A DNA stretch of 64,000 bases from Ahaetulla prasina. Its lineage: Eukaryota; Chordata; Lepidosauria; Squamata; Colubridae. The position numbers and the translations under genes were made by a program. Positions 1 to 13,600 of this stretch are shown here, in pieces. How positions within the stretch are numbered: the stretch's first letter is position 1; every line of letters starts with the position of its first letter. The stretch is taken from positions 279,821,524-279,885,523 of the forward strand of contig NC_080540.1 in assembly GCF_028640845.1 (NCBI RefSeq), written 5' to 3'. The notes below the pieces were generated by a model. That model had not been told where the DNA came from. It was given only the letters and a program-made list of their open reading frames with translations, and ran no database searches.

Positions 1-87
1 CAGATCTGAGGGTCATTTGTGTTTACCTGTACGATATACACACTCATTTCCAGATGCTTTGCAGAAACTTTATAGTGGTGAATTCAG
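1..87 (+). CDS. NADK2: NADK2 exon (left edge cuts it)
   Basis: From base 2 the frame reads [20 protein letters not shown] and continues to GEF, then a GT donor at 88-89 splits an Arg codon (AG|G/A). The acceptor is outside the window. Confidence 0.93.
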
Positions 88-3000
88 GTAATATAAACTT
101 AAATCTCTGGAGAACTTTGTCTTTAAAAATATTTTTAGGTTTTAGACAAATATTGTCTAAGTGTCATTGATATTTATTGGGAATAAACCTAATGATTATT
201 TTTTCCCATCTTATATTAATGCAGAAGTATAGGACTCACTGAATGCAAAACAATGATTCATTTGCACTTATGTACATATTTTGAAGTCAGTTTTAAATGA
301 ACTCAAAATATTGTCAAGAAATGGGCAGGAACTATGATATCATACGATGATTAATATAACTTGGGAGAAATCAATGTAATCCAACAGTGTAATTAATTAA
401 TGATGAAACTCACTATTTTTTAAATAGAGAGTGGTAACAGGACCGGCATTTAAAAAGGCCACTGAAAGATAAAAGGGTGCTAATCTGTCTGATGAAGCCA
501 TGACAAAGTTGCAGAAATGGACAAAGATCTATGGGACACACATGCCAAAAGTCTGTCAGAAAATTGGTGGGAGGAATGGGCTTGGCTGGAATCTTCAGTA
601 GGAACAATCCATGTTAAGACAGGTTTTAATTATGAATAAACTTGAAAATAAGGATGAATCCTTCCTTCCCTTCCCTATTTCACATGGTAGCACCCATCAT
701 ATTTTCCTACATATAGTGTAATTCGTGTAGATTCTGAAATGGGGAATTGGTTAGAAAACATTTTTTTCCCACTGAATTCCTTATTTTGAAAAGTATGATG
801 AGAGAAGGCTCTATAAATATTAGAAGAAAATAGAATAATCAGAATAGCTTTAAAAAAAAGATATGTATGTTTGTTTAAGTTGATCATATTCTGTAGCTCA
901 ACCAGAAATTTAATTCTGTTAAGATAATAATAAATTCCCAATCATTGTGTGCAATAATTATCAAATCTATCAGTTATTCTTCAGTAGCTATCAGTATTAT
1001 CATTCTCCTTAATATTTGTTAGAGAGGCTAACTAGTATTTTTAAAAATAATTAAAGTAAAGGAATACATGGAGTTGGTTATTTTATATTTTGGTGACAAA
1101 CCTACAGATTATCTTCTAAATATTGTATATGTATGTGACAATGGATCTGGCAAAAATAATGAATTCGGCGAGTCATAATTTGAGTGTAACAGGAATATGA
1201 TCATTAACTATATTTTGAGGAGTGTTAAACCAATAAGTGCATTTTTCTTTTCCTTAAATAGATGGTATAATATTTAAATTGTTTGGTTTCACATTAAATA
1301 ATCTTGTACTGTTCTGAAAATTCATCTTTTCCAACATCAGAAAACCAGAAAAAGAACATTTTGTCTTTGGGATACTTGAAGTTAAATTGCCGTAGAACTT
1401 TCAGAAATTATTTAATAATTTAGACTGTGATAAGAATATGAATTTCATTCCAATCAACTACATTTCTTTGTGAGTTAAGTAATATTTATATGAAATAGTT
1501 AATAATTTTCTGAATGCTATATGGGTCACTTGTAGTGGTGATTCATGGAAAAAATTGTCATCCATTTCAGTTGCTTTACTTTTTGTGTTATCCTTCATCT
1601 TTAAAGATGGCAATGGAGGCAACGAATCCGGTTGTACCTTGAAGGAACTGGTATTAACCCAGTCCCTGTAGATTTACATGAACAGCAACTGAGTCAAGAA
1701 CAGCATAGTAGGGCCCATGTTAATGGAAGATTTCAGGATCAAAGTGAGTACTGTTTTTCTCCAAAAATGTATTCCACTCTGATGATTAATAGTACCCAGT
1801 CTTAAACCGTCATCTTCAGCTCTTACTTTATCATCTCAACTGAGTAGGAAAACATATTCAGAATAGAAATCAAATGTTTCTATTAAGTGCAGAGCTCCTA
1901 TCAATAGATGCAGCCAGATTTGTATAAAATAAATGTTTTCATATCAAGTCTGAAAATAAGGATCATAATTTTAGTTCAGAGACATTTTCATGTTTGAGTG
2001 TGTTTTTAGAGACATCTGCTTGGCCTATATTTCACCCATGTAATTTGCCCGTGATTGCAGGATCTCAGATTTCTGAACCACACCTCTTGCCTGTAAGATC
2101 ATTAAATGAAGTCTTTATTGGAGAGTAACAGGAATATGATCATTAACTATATTTTGAGGAGTGTTAAACCAATAAGTGCATTTTTCTTTTCCTTAAATAG
2201 ATGGTATAATATTTAAATTGTTTGGTTTCACATTAAATAATCTTGTACTGTTCTGAAAATTCATCTTTTCCAACATCAGAAAACCAGAAAAAGAACATTT
2301 TGTCTTTGGGATACTTGAAGTTAAATTGCCGAGAACTTTCAGAAATTATTTAATAATTTAGACTGTGATAAGAATATGAATTTCATTCCAATCAACTACA
2401 TTTCTTTGTGAGTTAAGTAATATTTATATGAAATAGTTAATAATTTTCTGAATGCTATATGGGTCACTTGTAGTGGTGATTCATGGAAAAAATTGTCATC
2501 CATTTCAGTTGCTTTACTTTTTGTGTTATCCTTCATCTTTAAAGATGGCAATGGGGGCAACGAATCCGTTGTACCTTGAAGGAACTGGTATTAACCCAGT
2601 CCCTGTAGATTTACATGAACAGCAACTGAGTCAAGAACAGCATAGTAGGGCCCATGTTAATGGAAGATTTCAGGATCAAAGTGAGTACTGTTTTTCTCCA
2701 AAAATGTATTCCACTCTGATGATTAATAGTACCCAGTCTTAAACCGTCATCTTCAGCTCTTACTTTATCATCTCAACTGAGTAGGAAAACATATTCAGAA
2801 TAGAAATCAAATGTTTCTATTAAGTGCAGAGCTCCTATCAATAGATGCAGCCAGATTTGTATAAAATAAATGTTTTCATATCAAGTCTGAAAATAAGGAT
2901 CATAATTTTAGTTCAGAGACATTTTCATGTTTGAGTGTGTTTTTAGAGACATCTGCTTGGCCTATATTTCACCCATGTAATTTGCCCGTGATTGCAGGAT

Positions 3001-6000
3001 CTCAGATTTCTGAACCACACCTCTTGCCTGTAAGATCATTAAATGAAGTCTTTATTGGAGAGTCTCTCTCATCCAGGTATGCTAAACATCATCTTGCAAG
3101 CATTACTGTTTGGCATAGCCTGTAAACATAATACTTTTATTTATATTAAAACATTTCCAAACTACCTTGATTCATAATCTCTTCAATCAATCTTTATATT
3201 CTTTTGCTTTCTTACTGATTAATCTATGGGATTGCATTCATACTTGATTACTGAATCCAAATGATAATATTTTGCTTTGGAAGCCTGTGAGAAAGCAGTT
3301 CAGTGCTATATTTTTCAAGAAGTCTTACATGTTCATTTTATTGTGAATTGTTGAAAGAAAAATCATTAGCTGGTCTTTAATGCATCTTAATTTACACCTT
3401 GCATGTTATGTGTTGGTATTGGATTTTTGATTCCACTGACTGGGCTATATTAGCTATGTAAAAATTGCCTTTTCCGGCGTTGTCTAATAGAACTTCATAT
3501 TGAAACAAAAATAAGTTAGAATAATCTTGTTTTAAGAATTTGCAGAAACACTTTTTTTCTTACTGTAGTGGATTTTAGTGCAATACAAAACATTCAAAAG
3601 TTACATTTTTCAAACTGCACCAGTATTAGTGAAGCATACCTCAATTAAGTTCCAATTAACCACATGTTTTGGAAAGCTTGCATGGTTGCTTTGAAATTAC
3701 ATAGGATTTGATGTAGGATTCCTAGCAGTGTATTGTATGCACATGGAGCAGCTGCACAAGCATTAGTGTAGGATGTAAGAAAACAATGTTGTGAAAATGA
3801 TTCAATTATAACAGTGGAACAGAACTGTGAATGAAGTGCTTGGTAGAATAGTAGATCGGAAGATATGTCAGATCATGAATCAGGGAATTGGAACATATGG
3901 ACTAGTAGGAAACATGAAACCATAAATTAAATAGTTGCAGTTGATAAAGCTGAGTATATTTAAGAAAATGTTTTTGACAAGTTCAATTTGTTCTGTAGAT
4001 GCATTTTTCTGCTAGTAATATGATCTGAAAGAGGACATGTTTTGTACAAATTGGAGGGACAAGGGGATTTCTCTCACTTGGTGGCTTGAATTCAGAATTT
4101 CATTTTGAATTTTATTGACAGTAGGAACAATTATGTAGAAGGGAAACTAGTATGTGTTTCTATTGTGTTCAATACTAGTAGATTTTCTGCTGATTGCAAA
4201 CAAAATTACTAGAAAATTCTAAAAGGCTTTCAAAATGGCTTGCTCTTGTACTAACAACATGCTGGAGTTTTGAAAACTGATCTAAAAAACGCTATCCATC
4301 AAAAATATATCTTTATTCTTTAAAATCTGCTTTTTAAAACTGCTGCATACAAATTCAGTAATAAAATTTTGAGCCATGTTTGAAATTAGCCTTTTTAGAC
4401 TGGTACATGCCTGATGTCGGGCTGTGTTCTGTCTTATTCAGGGTGAACTATAAGTCCTGCAAACCCAGTTTTAAATTCTCCCTTCATAGGGCTTCTTATT
4501 ATGAAATATCAGTTGATGATGGTCCATGGGAGAAACAAAAGAGCTCAGGTCTCAATATATGCACTGGAACTGGATCAAAAGCTTGGTAAGTTTGGTGTGC
4601 TTCTGTTGTATCACTTATCTGTGGAAATCTTCCAAAAGGCATAATATATAGCACATTTATTTTGATACAATATGCAATACCGCTGGTACAAGAAGTAAGT
4701 TGTAAAGGGTTTATATTTACTAAGTTATTTTGAGTCTTACATATTTTATATGTCACCCTGTTTATGTGTTTGAAAAAAATATTTGAAAAAAAAGCTGTTT
4801 TGCTTATTTTAATGTTTGGGACTTTTTTCTGAGAAACATTCATTTAAGGTGATTTACAACAAATGTATTAAAATATAAATCTGAAACAATGTAAATATTT
4901 CAGTCTTAACTCTTGTTAAATCAAAAGAGTTTATTTGCTTATTTATGAGGTAGTTTACAGATTAAAATAGCAATAAAATATTTTTTAGAAATTCAGTAGT
5001 TATAATATATGCGTTCAAATCAACATTGACTCCTGGCAACTGCCTGGACAAGACCCTGCAGTTGTCTTGGCAAGTTTTGGGAAGAGGTTTTCTCTTAACT
5101 CCTTCCTAGTGCTGAGAGAGAGCATGATTGGCCCAAGGTCACCCAGCTGCCTTTGTCCCTAAGACTGGACTAAGACTCATGATCTCCTAGTTCCTAGTCC
5201 AATGCCTTAATCACTACAACAAATTGCTTCCTTTTATATATTTTAAAATAATTTATATCAGATTATAAGAAAATAGTCAGCTCTATACCTGTCCCCAAAG
5301 GCTTTCGGGGGGGGGGAACCCCTCATTTTTACATATTTTTGGAAGGCTATAAGCTTGAACATCTTAAAATATAAATCAGTTGGCATAAAATAATTTTTAC
5401 AAATCAGTAAAAATTTTAAATATGAATATGGTATACTTAATTGTACATCCTTCATATTACTGACACTGAATAAATAGAATTAGATGTTTAGTCTTTGGTA
5501 TTGAAAATGCCTTTGCATTTGTCAGCAGCATAGATGGCTTACTTTAAGTTATAGGAGCCTTTGGAAAATTTTCCAATATTTTTTTTTAAAAAGTTTGGGA
5601 TGTATTGCAGCAGGCTTTAATGGTACAGATACGTCATAGAATATTTATTCAGAGCATAAAAAGAATGCCAACAATTAATTGTGCGAGAATTTTGGATTGT
5701 TAATTTAGTCTTTAAGTACGTAATGATTTTTGATTATAAATTTTCATGTACTAGGAAGATACTTTAATACTTGTAAAATACATACATTACTATTCTAGTA
5801 GTAGTCTAAATAGTCTAAATAAGACTATTGCCTTATACACTGTAAGCCGCCCTGAGTCTTCGGAGAAGGGCGGGGTATAAATGTAAACAAAAACAAAAAA
5901 AATTCTTATGGAATATTATGATTTTAGAATTCAAGCGAGTGTTCGATTTCTAGAACACATTCTGGAAGCACTCAGAAATAGACATAATTTCTCTTTAACC

Positions 6001-9000
6001 TGCTGGGTTACTTGACTGAAATTGTACTACTCCCCCAATTTTTCTAGATAAAGAGTTAAGCATGCTTAATATTATCCCAAGAAATATTTATAATTTGCTG
6101 AAAACTAAAAGTAAATTCTTTTTGGTTTGATAATTTCTAGGATTTCCCAGGGTTTTGTTGTTGTTAGTTGCGAAGTCGTGTCGACCCATCGCGACCCCAT
6201 GGACAACATTCCTCCAGGCCTTCCTGTCCTCTACCATCCTCTGGTGTCCATTTAAACTCATGCCTACTGCTTCAGTGACTCCATCCAGCCACCTTGTTCT
6301 CTGTCGCCCCCTTCTTCTTTTGCCCTCAATCTTTCCCAGCATTAGGCTCTTCTCCAGTGAGTCCTTTTTTCTCATTAGGTGGCCAAAGTATTTCAGTTTC
6401 ATCTTCAGGATCTGGCATTCTAAAGAGCAGTCAGGGTTGATCTCCTCTAGAACTGACTTGTTTGTTCGCCTTGCAGTCCCAGGGTTTAGGTAGCCTTTAA
6501 ATCAAAAACTTTGTTGTATGGTTGAACAACATTGTGGGTTTTGGGAATTTCTGTTTTATTCAAACTACTGTTAAACTTTATTAGCCAACATTTTTATTAT
6601 TCTTTTTTCTTCAGCTTCCAAGTCAAACATTTGTTTCTAGAATATTAATTAATTAAAATAATAAAAAAATTCTAGAGACAGGGAGGAAGGCTTCCCAACT
6701 AGAGTTGATCTAGGAATTATTTTTTTAAAATTCTCTTTTAGGTCTTTTAATATCAACAAAATAGCAAATCAGGCTGTGGAAGAAATTCTTAAGATTGGTA
6801 AGTTCCTAATAACATGCTCATCATTGAAAACGATGTAAAGAAATGTCTAGAGTATTGACTAATTTAATGTGAACTTGACATAGTCTAAAAGTACATTGTC
6901 TTTCTCCAGAGACTGAACATGTATCACTTATATAGCAATAACACCATTTTGAAATGCTACTAAAATGATATAAAAGTTATATCCCTGTTAAAACTGTGCT
7001 TATATTGTAGGAGTCTAATATCTGTAACAGAGAAAATAAGTTGAAGAAGAACACTTGTAAGACTTAAAAAGCTTTTAAAGAATTGTACATGGCTTTAGAA
7101 AAAAAAGTCTGTATTTTATTATATTTTTTGTTAAACCAAACCAGATTATTTTGCTTAACAAATAATCTTGAATCAGAACAAAAGATGCATTTTGGGAAAC
7201 TGCCCTTAAATTTATCAGGGTTGGGAAACCTATTGCCTTCCCCATTGTCCTATATATAACCAACATACATATTTACCTTTAATTTAGATGAGATTATCCT
7301 GTAAAAGTGGCAGTATATATTGTATGTATTTCCCTTATTATTTGGTCGGTTGCTGGTCAGAAATGAAAGTGTCTTTTAGAATTTTGTTTCTTATTTTTGT
7401 AAGAGTAACTGAGTATTGTTCTTTGTCACATGTTGTCTAGCAAATGCAAAATATAACTTCCTATAACAAACAAATTTCTTTTGGTTTAATAGCTAAAAGT
7501 TATGAGAATTTAAAGCTTCCATTGAACAAAGAACTAATACAGAAAGGTGAGGCCTATTTTTAGCATGTTTAATCATTGTGGTTTACCAATTTGTTTTCTT
7601 CAATTTTGGTCAGGATTTCAGAGTTACAGAAATAATATTATTTTATGCATTTAACTTACAAGCATTAATATAATGCATTAATTTAGAGAGTTTTACATCT
7701 GTAAGTAAAAATGGGGGGCGGTGCTAGGCTTCAAGATGGCAGCCACCAGCCCAGATTCAAAACCTGACTGCCATGTGATGGGATTGTTGTGGCCTACCAG
7801 TGGCCAGCAGAGCTGGCAGCAGTGAGGAGGTTGGGGAGGAACGTGGGCAAGTCCTGGAATCTGGGAAAGGCTCAGACGAAGGTTCTGAGTCAGAGGCAGA
7901 GAGGGGGCCAAGGCCACCTGGTAGTTCTTTGCTGTCTCCGGAGTCTCCCAAGTCTGACATCAGCGAGGCAGAACAACAGCGTGAGCCAGGGATGAAATGC
8001 TCCCGGATCGGACCAGCTCGCACGATCCGGTAGCGATGGCAGCTCCTGGTTCGGAGGACCAGTAGCAAAAATCCCTGGCCCCACCTCCCCTGCCTCTACT
8101 GAGCTGCACCATCAGCAGAGAAGCCTTTGAGGATCCCGCCCCTCAGCTGAGATCAGCAGAGCCTTTAAACTTAAAAAAATAATAATTAAAGGCTACTCTG
8201 GGGATCTCACCTGAGTTCCTCATCAGCAGAACCTTAAAAAACATGTTTTCTGTAGAAAACATGTAGAAAAACTACTTTTAAAAGAGTCTAAGACACTTAC
8301 CTAATTACTGATCGACCTCATGGCTTTTTTCGCAGCCGGAAAGCCCCAGTTACGCTTTCAAAACAGACTGAACTAATCTAAACTTAGCTAATCTATTTCA
8401 CCACTGAGTGACTAATGCTGTCTGGCTGAGGAACTCTGGGAATTGAAGTCCACAATAAAATAAAATAAAATAAAATAATAAAATAAAATATTTGTGCAGC
8501 TTTCTGAGATTTGGTATGTTTCTGTAGTGTTTCTGTAGGTCCTATACTAGGACTTACCTAGTGGCGATGGGGGAAGCGAGACGTTGCTACGTCTCCTCCC
8601 TCATTGCGTCGGCAGATAACCGCCCAGCCGCCCTGTTTCGGGTAACTCGCTCCCTCCTTCAACAGGGGGAGCAGGATGACCCGTTGCAGGGACGTGCTGA
8701 GGAGTTTTATTTGGTGGTTTTATTTAGTGGTTATCTATACGACAAAATCGTTCAGCTTCGGGACGGTCTGGACCAAAATTGGGTAGATCCGGGTGGGATG
8801 TCTGAGAGCCGTCTTGTTGAGATTGTTTGGGATGAGTTTGACCCTGTGGCTCCCGAGGACATGGACAGGTTGCTGGGTAGGCTGAATGCCACCACATGTT
8901 TACTGGACCCGTGTCCCTCCTGGTTGGTGCTGGCCGCACAGGATGTGACACGAGGCTGGCTCCAGGGGCTTACAAATGCTTCTTTGTTGGAGGGGGTCTT

Positions 9001-10599
9001 TCCGGCCGCCTTGAAAGAGGCGGTGGTGAGGCCTCTCCTCAAGAAGCCTTCCCTGGACCCAGCTGTGTTAGGTAATTATCGTCCGGTCTCCAACCCGCCC
9101 GCGGCGAAGGTTGTAGAAAGTGTGGTGGCATGTCAGCTGCCCCGGTACCTGGAGGAAACCGTCTATCTAGACCCGTTCCAGTCCGGCTTCCGGCCCGGTT
9201 ACAGCACTGAGACGGCTTTGGTCGCATTGGTGGATGATCTCTGGAGGGCCAGGGATAGAGGTTATTCCTCTGCCTTGGTCCTATTAGACCTCTCAGCGGC
9301 TTTTGATACCATCGACCATGGTATCCTGCTGCACCGGTTGGAGGGATTGGGAGTGGGAGGCACCGTTTATCGGTGGTTCTCCTCCTATCTCTCCGATCGG
9401 TCGCAGACGGTGTTGACGGGGGGGCAGAGGTCGGCCCCGAGACGCCTCACTTGTGGGGTGCCTCAGGGGTCGATTCTCTCGCCCCTCTTGTTCAACATCT
9501 ATATGAAGCCGCTGGGTGAGATCATCAGTGGTTTCGGTGTGAGGTACCAGCTGTACGCTGGCGACACTCAGCTGTACTTTTCCACACCAGACCACCCCAA
9601 CGAAGCTATCGAGGTGTTGTCCCGGTGTCTGGAGGCCGTACGGGTCTGGATGGGGAGAAACAGGCTCAAGCTCAATCCCTCCAAGACGGAGTGGCTGTGG
9701 ATGCCGGCATCCCGGTACAGTCAGCTGCAGCCACGGCTGACTGTTGGGGGCGAGTCATTGGTCCCAATGGAGACGGTGCGCAATTTGGGCGTTCTCCTGG
9801 ATGGACGGCTGTCTTTTGAAGACCATTTGACGGCCGTCTCCAGGAGAGCCTTTTACCAGGTTCGCCTGGTTCACCAGTTGCGCCCCTTTCTAGACCGGGA
9901 TGCCTTGTGCACGGTCACTCATGCTCTCGTGACATCTCGGCTGGACTACTGCAATGCTCTTTACATGGGGCTCCCCTTGAGGAGCACCCGGAGACTCCAG
10001 GTAGTTCAGAATGCAGCTGCGCGGGTGATAGAGGGAGCCCCTCGTGGCTCCCATGTAACACCTCTCCTGCGCAGACTGCACTGGCTGCCTGTGGTTTTCC
10101 GGGTGCGCTTCAAGGTTTTGGTAATGATCTTCAAAGCGCTCCATGGCATAGGGCCGGGTTACTTACGGGACCGTTTGCTGCCACCGAATGCCTCCCACCG
10201 ACCCGTGCGCTCTCACAGAGAGGGACTCCTCAGGGTGCCGTCGGCCAGGCAGTGCCGACTGGCGACGCCCAGGGGAAGGGCCTTTTCTGTGGGGGCTCCC
10301 ACCCTCTGGAACGAGCTTCCCCCAGGATTTCGTCAACTTCCTGACCTTCGGACCTTCCGCCGCGAGCTTAAGACACATCTATTCATTTGCGCAGGACTGG
10401 ACTAGGGTTTTAAATTTTTAAATGACTAAATTTTAGCTTTGGTTTTAAATTGGGTTTTATTATTTATATCTTATTTTAAATATTTGGCCTTTATAATAAG
10501 TTTTTTAGATGAATGTTTTATTTTGTATATTTGTGTGTTTTTATATGGCTGTACACCACCCTGAGTCCTTAGGGAGATAGGGCGGTATAGAAATACGAA

Positions 10600-10639
<40 letters not shown>

Positions 10640-13600
10640 AAACTACACAAACACACAAAATCTCAGAAAGCTGTATGTGGTATTGTGTGTGTGTGTGTGT
10701 GTATCAGTTGTGTTGTGTTGTGTGTGTGTAAAGTGTGAACGTTGGTTTTTGAGCTTTTTGTGGCTGTGTGAAGTGTGAGGTGCAGCTGCTTTTATATTGT
10801 GTGTGAGTCAGTGTGTGTTGTGTTGTGTGTGTGTAAAGTGTGAAAGTTGGTTTTTGGTACCTCTTATTGTTTTTTATACTTTGTTTATTATTTTTATTAT
10901 TTATTGTTATTGGCCACGCCCACCCAGTAATCTGACCACCAATTAAGCCATGCCCACAGAATCGGTAGGGAAAATTTTTAGATTTCACCCCTGGCGTGAG
11001 CCTATTCCCAGTGTGCGCATGCACAGAGCTGCCAGGAGAAGAGGAACAATTAAGGAAAGAGGGTCAACTTGGGCTTGGAGATGATTGGCCTCTCCCATAA
11101 GACATAAAAGAAAAGCGAACAGGACGTGATCTTTTGCAGGCAGCAGTTAGTTCATCTGGCTGATTAAAGATTTGAAAATTCTGTTTGTGACTCTGCCAAG
11201 TTTGGCCTTACCCTGCATCTGGAAATTAGCTCTTTGGCAGTGTTCCACATGAGATAGGTGGGTGTTGATAACCTTCCTCTGAAAGACTGTTAGCAAGCCT
11301 TGTGGACTGTAAATGAAAGTAATTTACAGCCATATGAATTAAAGAGGTTTGTGCTGTTTAATTTCTAAGGAAGCCTAGGTCAGAACAGGGATGAGCTTCC
11401 ATTCTTGCTTCAGCTCCGGCCAACTAGCAGTTCGAAAGCATAGTACAGTGGGAAGGTAACAGCGTTCCATGATGTGATTGTCAGGGTTCCAAGTAATGTC
11501 ACCACCATCATCAAAGTGATGTCACCAGGCAACCAGACAGCGCCTTGATTGGACCATGTGACTGTGATGCTGGCCACATGTCCACAGAAATGTTTTTGGA
11601 CAGCACTGTCTCAGCCGCCTTGAAACCACCCTCTATAGTTAGTAACGACTAGCAGACTAAAATTTACAGGGACTCTTCTTTACATCTGTAAATAGAAATC
11701 AAAAAAATTGAATGTCATTCAAGAGCTTCTTCAAATATGTCGCATTTCCACAATCTCTGATGGGACAGGCTAACATAACATTTAGTAACTTACAAAATAA
11801 CAGATATAAGCAAACTAATTTCCACAAGATTTTAAGAATAATCTGCACAAGTTTTTCACACCTTTTCTGTATTACATAAAATCAGAAAGCTTAAGTTCGA
11901 AAGTACTCTGTATCTTCTTTTTCTTTTATTTTTAGTCAATCTGTCCAATGGTTGGATAGTAGAGGTAGAAATTAGGAGTGGGAAAATATAATATATACCG
12001 TATTTTTCGGAGTGTAAGACACTTCGAACTATAAGACGCACCTACCTTTGTTGGTGAGGAAAACAAGAAAAAGAAATCTGCCTCTGCCTCCCAGCAATTT
12101 TGCCTCATTGAAGCAAACAGCAAACAGCCTGCTTTACTTTCATTTTTATTTTCAGCATAGCTTGATTAGCACAAGAAAAAAAAATCTGCTCCCAGCAATT
12201 TACCTCCTTGCAGCAAGCAGCAGAGGCCCACGCAGCAATAGGCAATGGCAATCCCTGCAGCCTGAAACAGCTGAGAGTCTGGGATAATCAACTTGTGCTA
12301 ATTAGGCTGTGCTGAAGCTGAAATGGGCTGTTTCTTCTTGCTGCTTGCTGGAAGGAAGTAAATTGCTGGGAGGCAGAGGCCAAAGGGTGGGGGCCAGTGG
12401 GTGGGTGGAGCTACATTCGGTGTATAAGATGCACCCAATTTTTCACCCCCTTTTAGGGGGGGAAAAGGTGCATCTTATACTCCAAAAAATACTGTAAATA
12501 AATTGACCCAGACAATACACTGTTTCTTAAGCACTTATGTATGTAATGTGAAAATATATAAATAAACTGTTTTAAAAAATCAGAAAGCTTAACTATATAA
12601 AGAAAGATGATTTGGCACTAACTCTTAGTGTGCTACTTAAAGAACCTGATTGATTGTTTTCTGTTTTTTCAGTAACAAACGGATATAATGAATCACTGCT
12701 CTATAGTCCAGAGGAACCCAGGTTGTTTTTTAGTATACGAGAACCCATTTCAAACCGTGTTTTTTCAAGTAGTCGGCAACGAGGCTTTGCTTCAAAGTAA
12801 GTATTAATAGTAAGTGTTTACCTAACTATAATTTGAGCAGCAGCTATTTTAGATTCAGATCTGGAAGATAATTGCTTTCAGTTGAAATGTAGGAATCTGA
12901 ATTTTAATTTGGAAATCCAAAGCTGATTGTCTTTATTAACTATTAAAATCAGTAAGGCAGGGTAATAGTTCTGACCAATACCAAAAAAAAAAAAAGAAAA
13001 GAGTTTACATTAGTGTAAATATAGCACCTGTTTGCAACTTTTTAAAATAAAGCAGATGCATTTTTTATTGGATCATGTGGAACTGCAGGAGGTAGCTACA
13101 CAAACCGTGGAAAAGACTTAGCTGCTTTAAAAGGCTTACAGACAGGTACTATATTTGTTCTCTTGTGCCTATTGATGATCAGTTTTGGAACTGAATGCAA
13201 AGTGTATTTATCAAATTGTTATCACTTTATAGTATAAGAGATATAGGAAATTTGCAGGCATTGTAGCCCTTCACAAAGGGCACTTTTTATCAAAAAACAA
13301 AATATAATTGACTTAAATGAGAGCAAACAAAAGAAAAATGCATCAAAGGTTATTTCTTCCAGTGGAAGCAAAACTAATAACCGTTATAGTTTTTTTAAAA
13401 AGTATGTCCTTTAAAATGACAATGGGTTTTGTAAAAGTGGTATTATAATTTTGGTCAATTAAGTGCGTCTTTTCAATTTAGAGGAAAAAGTATGTTTCAT
13501 GCTTCTTTCCCAAAAACTATCTCTGCAGTGATACAAGGTTCCATTTGTAATTAATGTTTCATGAAGATACACACTGAAAATGATGTATACTTTCTTCTAC

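Larger units (their letters stand above)
1186..3064 (+). repeat. Direct tandem duplication of about 939 bp spanning two NADK2 exons
   Basis: Copy 1 runs from 1186 to 2125 and copy 2 from 2126 to about 3064. The copies differ by only about three changes: a 1-nt deletion near 2332 (intron), a substitution in the exon (1615-1617 versus 2553-2555) and a 1-nt deletion in the exon (near 2567). Offset falls from 939 to 938 to 937 accordingly. The junction fuses the middle of the second exon (GGAGAGT at 2120-2126) to intron sequence with about 2 bp of shared sequence (GT). Either a recent real duplication or an assembly duplicate. Confidence 0.93.

Noticed and set aside
7693..8084. Several overlapping 60-100-codon frames on both strands in GC-rich DNA
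   Set aside because: Low-complexity products, no domain, no splice context; explained by few stops in GC-rich repeat sequence.
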